Source: Sabellastarte sp. h YS-2021
Taxonomy: Eukaryota; Annelida; Polychaeta; Sabellida; Sabellidae
Reading direction: 5' to 3'
NCBI GenBank assembly: GCA_964017235.1
Contig: OZ024929.1
Location: 65,939,603-66,003,602, forward strand
Length of the DNA: 64,000 nucleotides
Under the pieces are notes generated by a model. The model saw only the letters and a list, made by a program, of their open reading frames with translations, searched no databases and was not told the DNA's origin. Shown here one piece after another: positions 63,408 to 64,000 of the stretch (position 1 is the first letter of the stretch; each line of letters starts with the position of its first letter). The translations under genes were made by a program, and so were the position numbers.

Positions 63408-64000
63408 TATGTCCACCCCCCTGGGGGGTGGATATATTATTTTTGCTTTTTTCGCCGTCCGATGTCCGATGTCCGGCGTCCGATGTCCGGCGTCACGCAT
63501 GGTTTCCGCTCATTTAAAGGAAAAGTATTAGAGCTATTGTCACCAAATTTGGTATGCAGGCTTATTGGGTCAGTAGCTTGCTTGGGATTGCTTTTGGCTG
63601 TTGTACCTCTTTTGCTTACTGAGTAATACTTAAGTACAGCTATTTTCAGTACCCATTGGTTTCCGTGCATTTAAGCCAAAATAATTAAAGATATTTTACT
63701 ACAATTTTGAATACAAGATTGTTATGTCCATAGCTCGCTTGGTATTGCATTTGGGACTGATAGCTTTGTCAGTACATGAGTAATAGCCATTTAGGTACTT
63801 CATTGTGTATTTTCAGTACTACTTTTGAGTAATTTGCTAATATCTCAGAAACCGTGTGAGATAGAGCGATTTCGTCGAAATTTTCGACCCACAGGGTATT
63901 TAAGGAATGTAATATTTGCAATTTTCAAAAAATTTTCCCCTCCCCAAAAATGGCGGCCATTTTGAATTTTCGAATTTTTGCCAAAAATGGCAAAACACAA
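63408..64000. repeat. Start of another element (D), running off the window
   Basis: Begins with a 21-base palindrome, ten-base arms TCCACCCCCC / GGGGGGTGGA around a single T (63412-63432). Then GATGTCCG/GGCGTCCG words repeat at 63458-63494. Downstream text (GAGTAATA, AATGGCGGCCATTTTGAA) resembles the style of the C units. Continues past 64000. Confidence 0.55.

Overview
The window is animal nuclear DNA: AT-rich, with spliced genes, tRNA-derived SINEs, DIRS and Ty3 retroelement remains, hAT and TA-target MITEs, and very large tandem-repeat elements. The one clear host gene encodes ribosomal protein S12. The repeat style (satellite-bearing, rolling-circle-like elements, DIRS gag, SINE tail) suggests a marine invertebrate, most likely a mollusc and perhaps a bivalve. 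That is an inference from repeat character, not a species call.

Positions 1 to about 18.0 kb hold a Polinton/Maverick (adintovirus-like) element. It runs from the left window edge, which cuts the 5' end of the polymerase gene. Core genes: protein-primed family B DNA polymerase (+), then a tightly packed minus-strand block read right to left: packaging ATPase, two small proteins, retroviral-type integrase with chromodomain, penton-like protein, basic core-like protein, major capsid protein and adenain-like protease. All core frames are open. The right third carries accessory genes: two membrane-protein genes with probable introns (one with a frame change, one with an in-frame stop), a double-RING protein, a PC4-like DNA-binding protein and a single-BIR (IAP-type) protein. 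The core can replicate, integrate, package and mature a particle; the accessory set looks aimed at host membranes, ubiquitin and apoptosis.

From 18.5 to 27.6 kb there is mostly unannotatable host DNA with Ty3-like reverse transcriptase and gag debris, a 1,060-bp hAT-type element with an exact 8-bp target duplication, and a foldback element. At 27.6-33.7 kb lie the first exons of rps12 (pyrimidine-tract leader, start-codon exon, one 229-bp coding exon). Its 5.7-kb intron is full of insertions, and no later rps12 exon is visible before the window ends.

From 29 to 64 kb the DNA is a nest of modular elements, called A, B, C and D here. A: a 5' palindrome module, an array of about 155-bp units, an array of about 145-bp units, and a 3' hairpin. 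B: 9-bp subterminal inverted repeats, an array of about 163-bp units, a 3' hairpin ending CTAG, inserted at TT. C: TATCTCCCGCC inverted ends and arrays of about 310-bp and 132-bp units. These look like non-autonomous Helitron/Helentron-type elements that carry satellite arrays. They are interrupted by hAT and TA-target MITEs and a SINE, and they themselves interrupt DIRS-like retroelements at 43.7-55.2 kb, so the order of insertion can be read.
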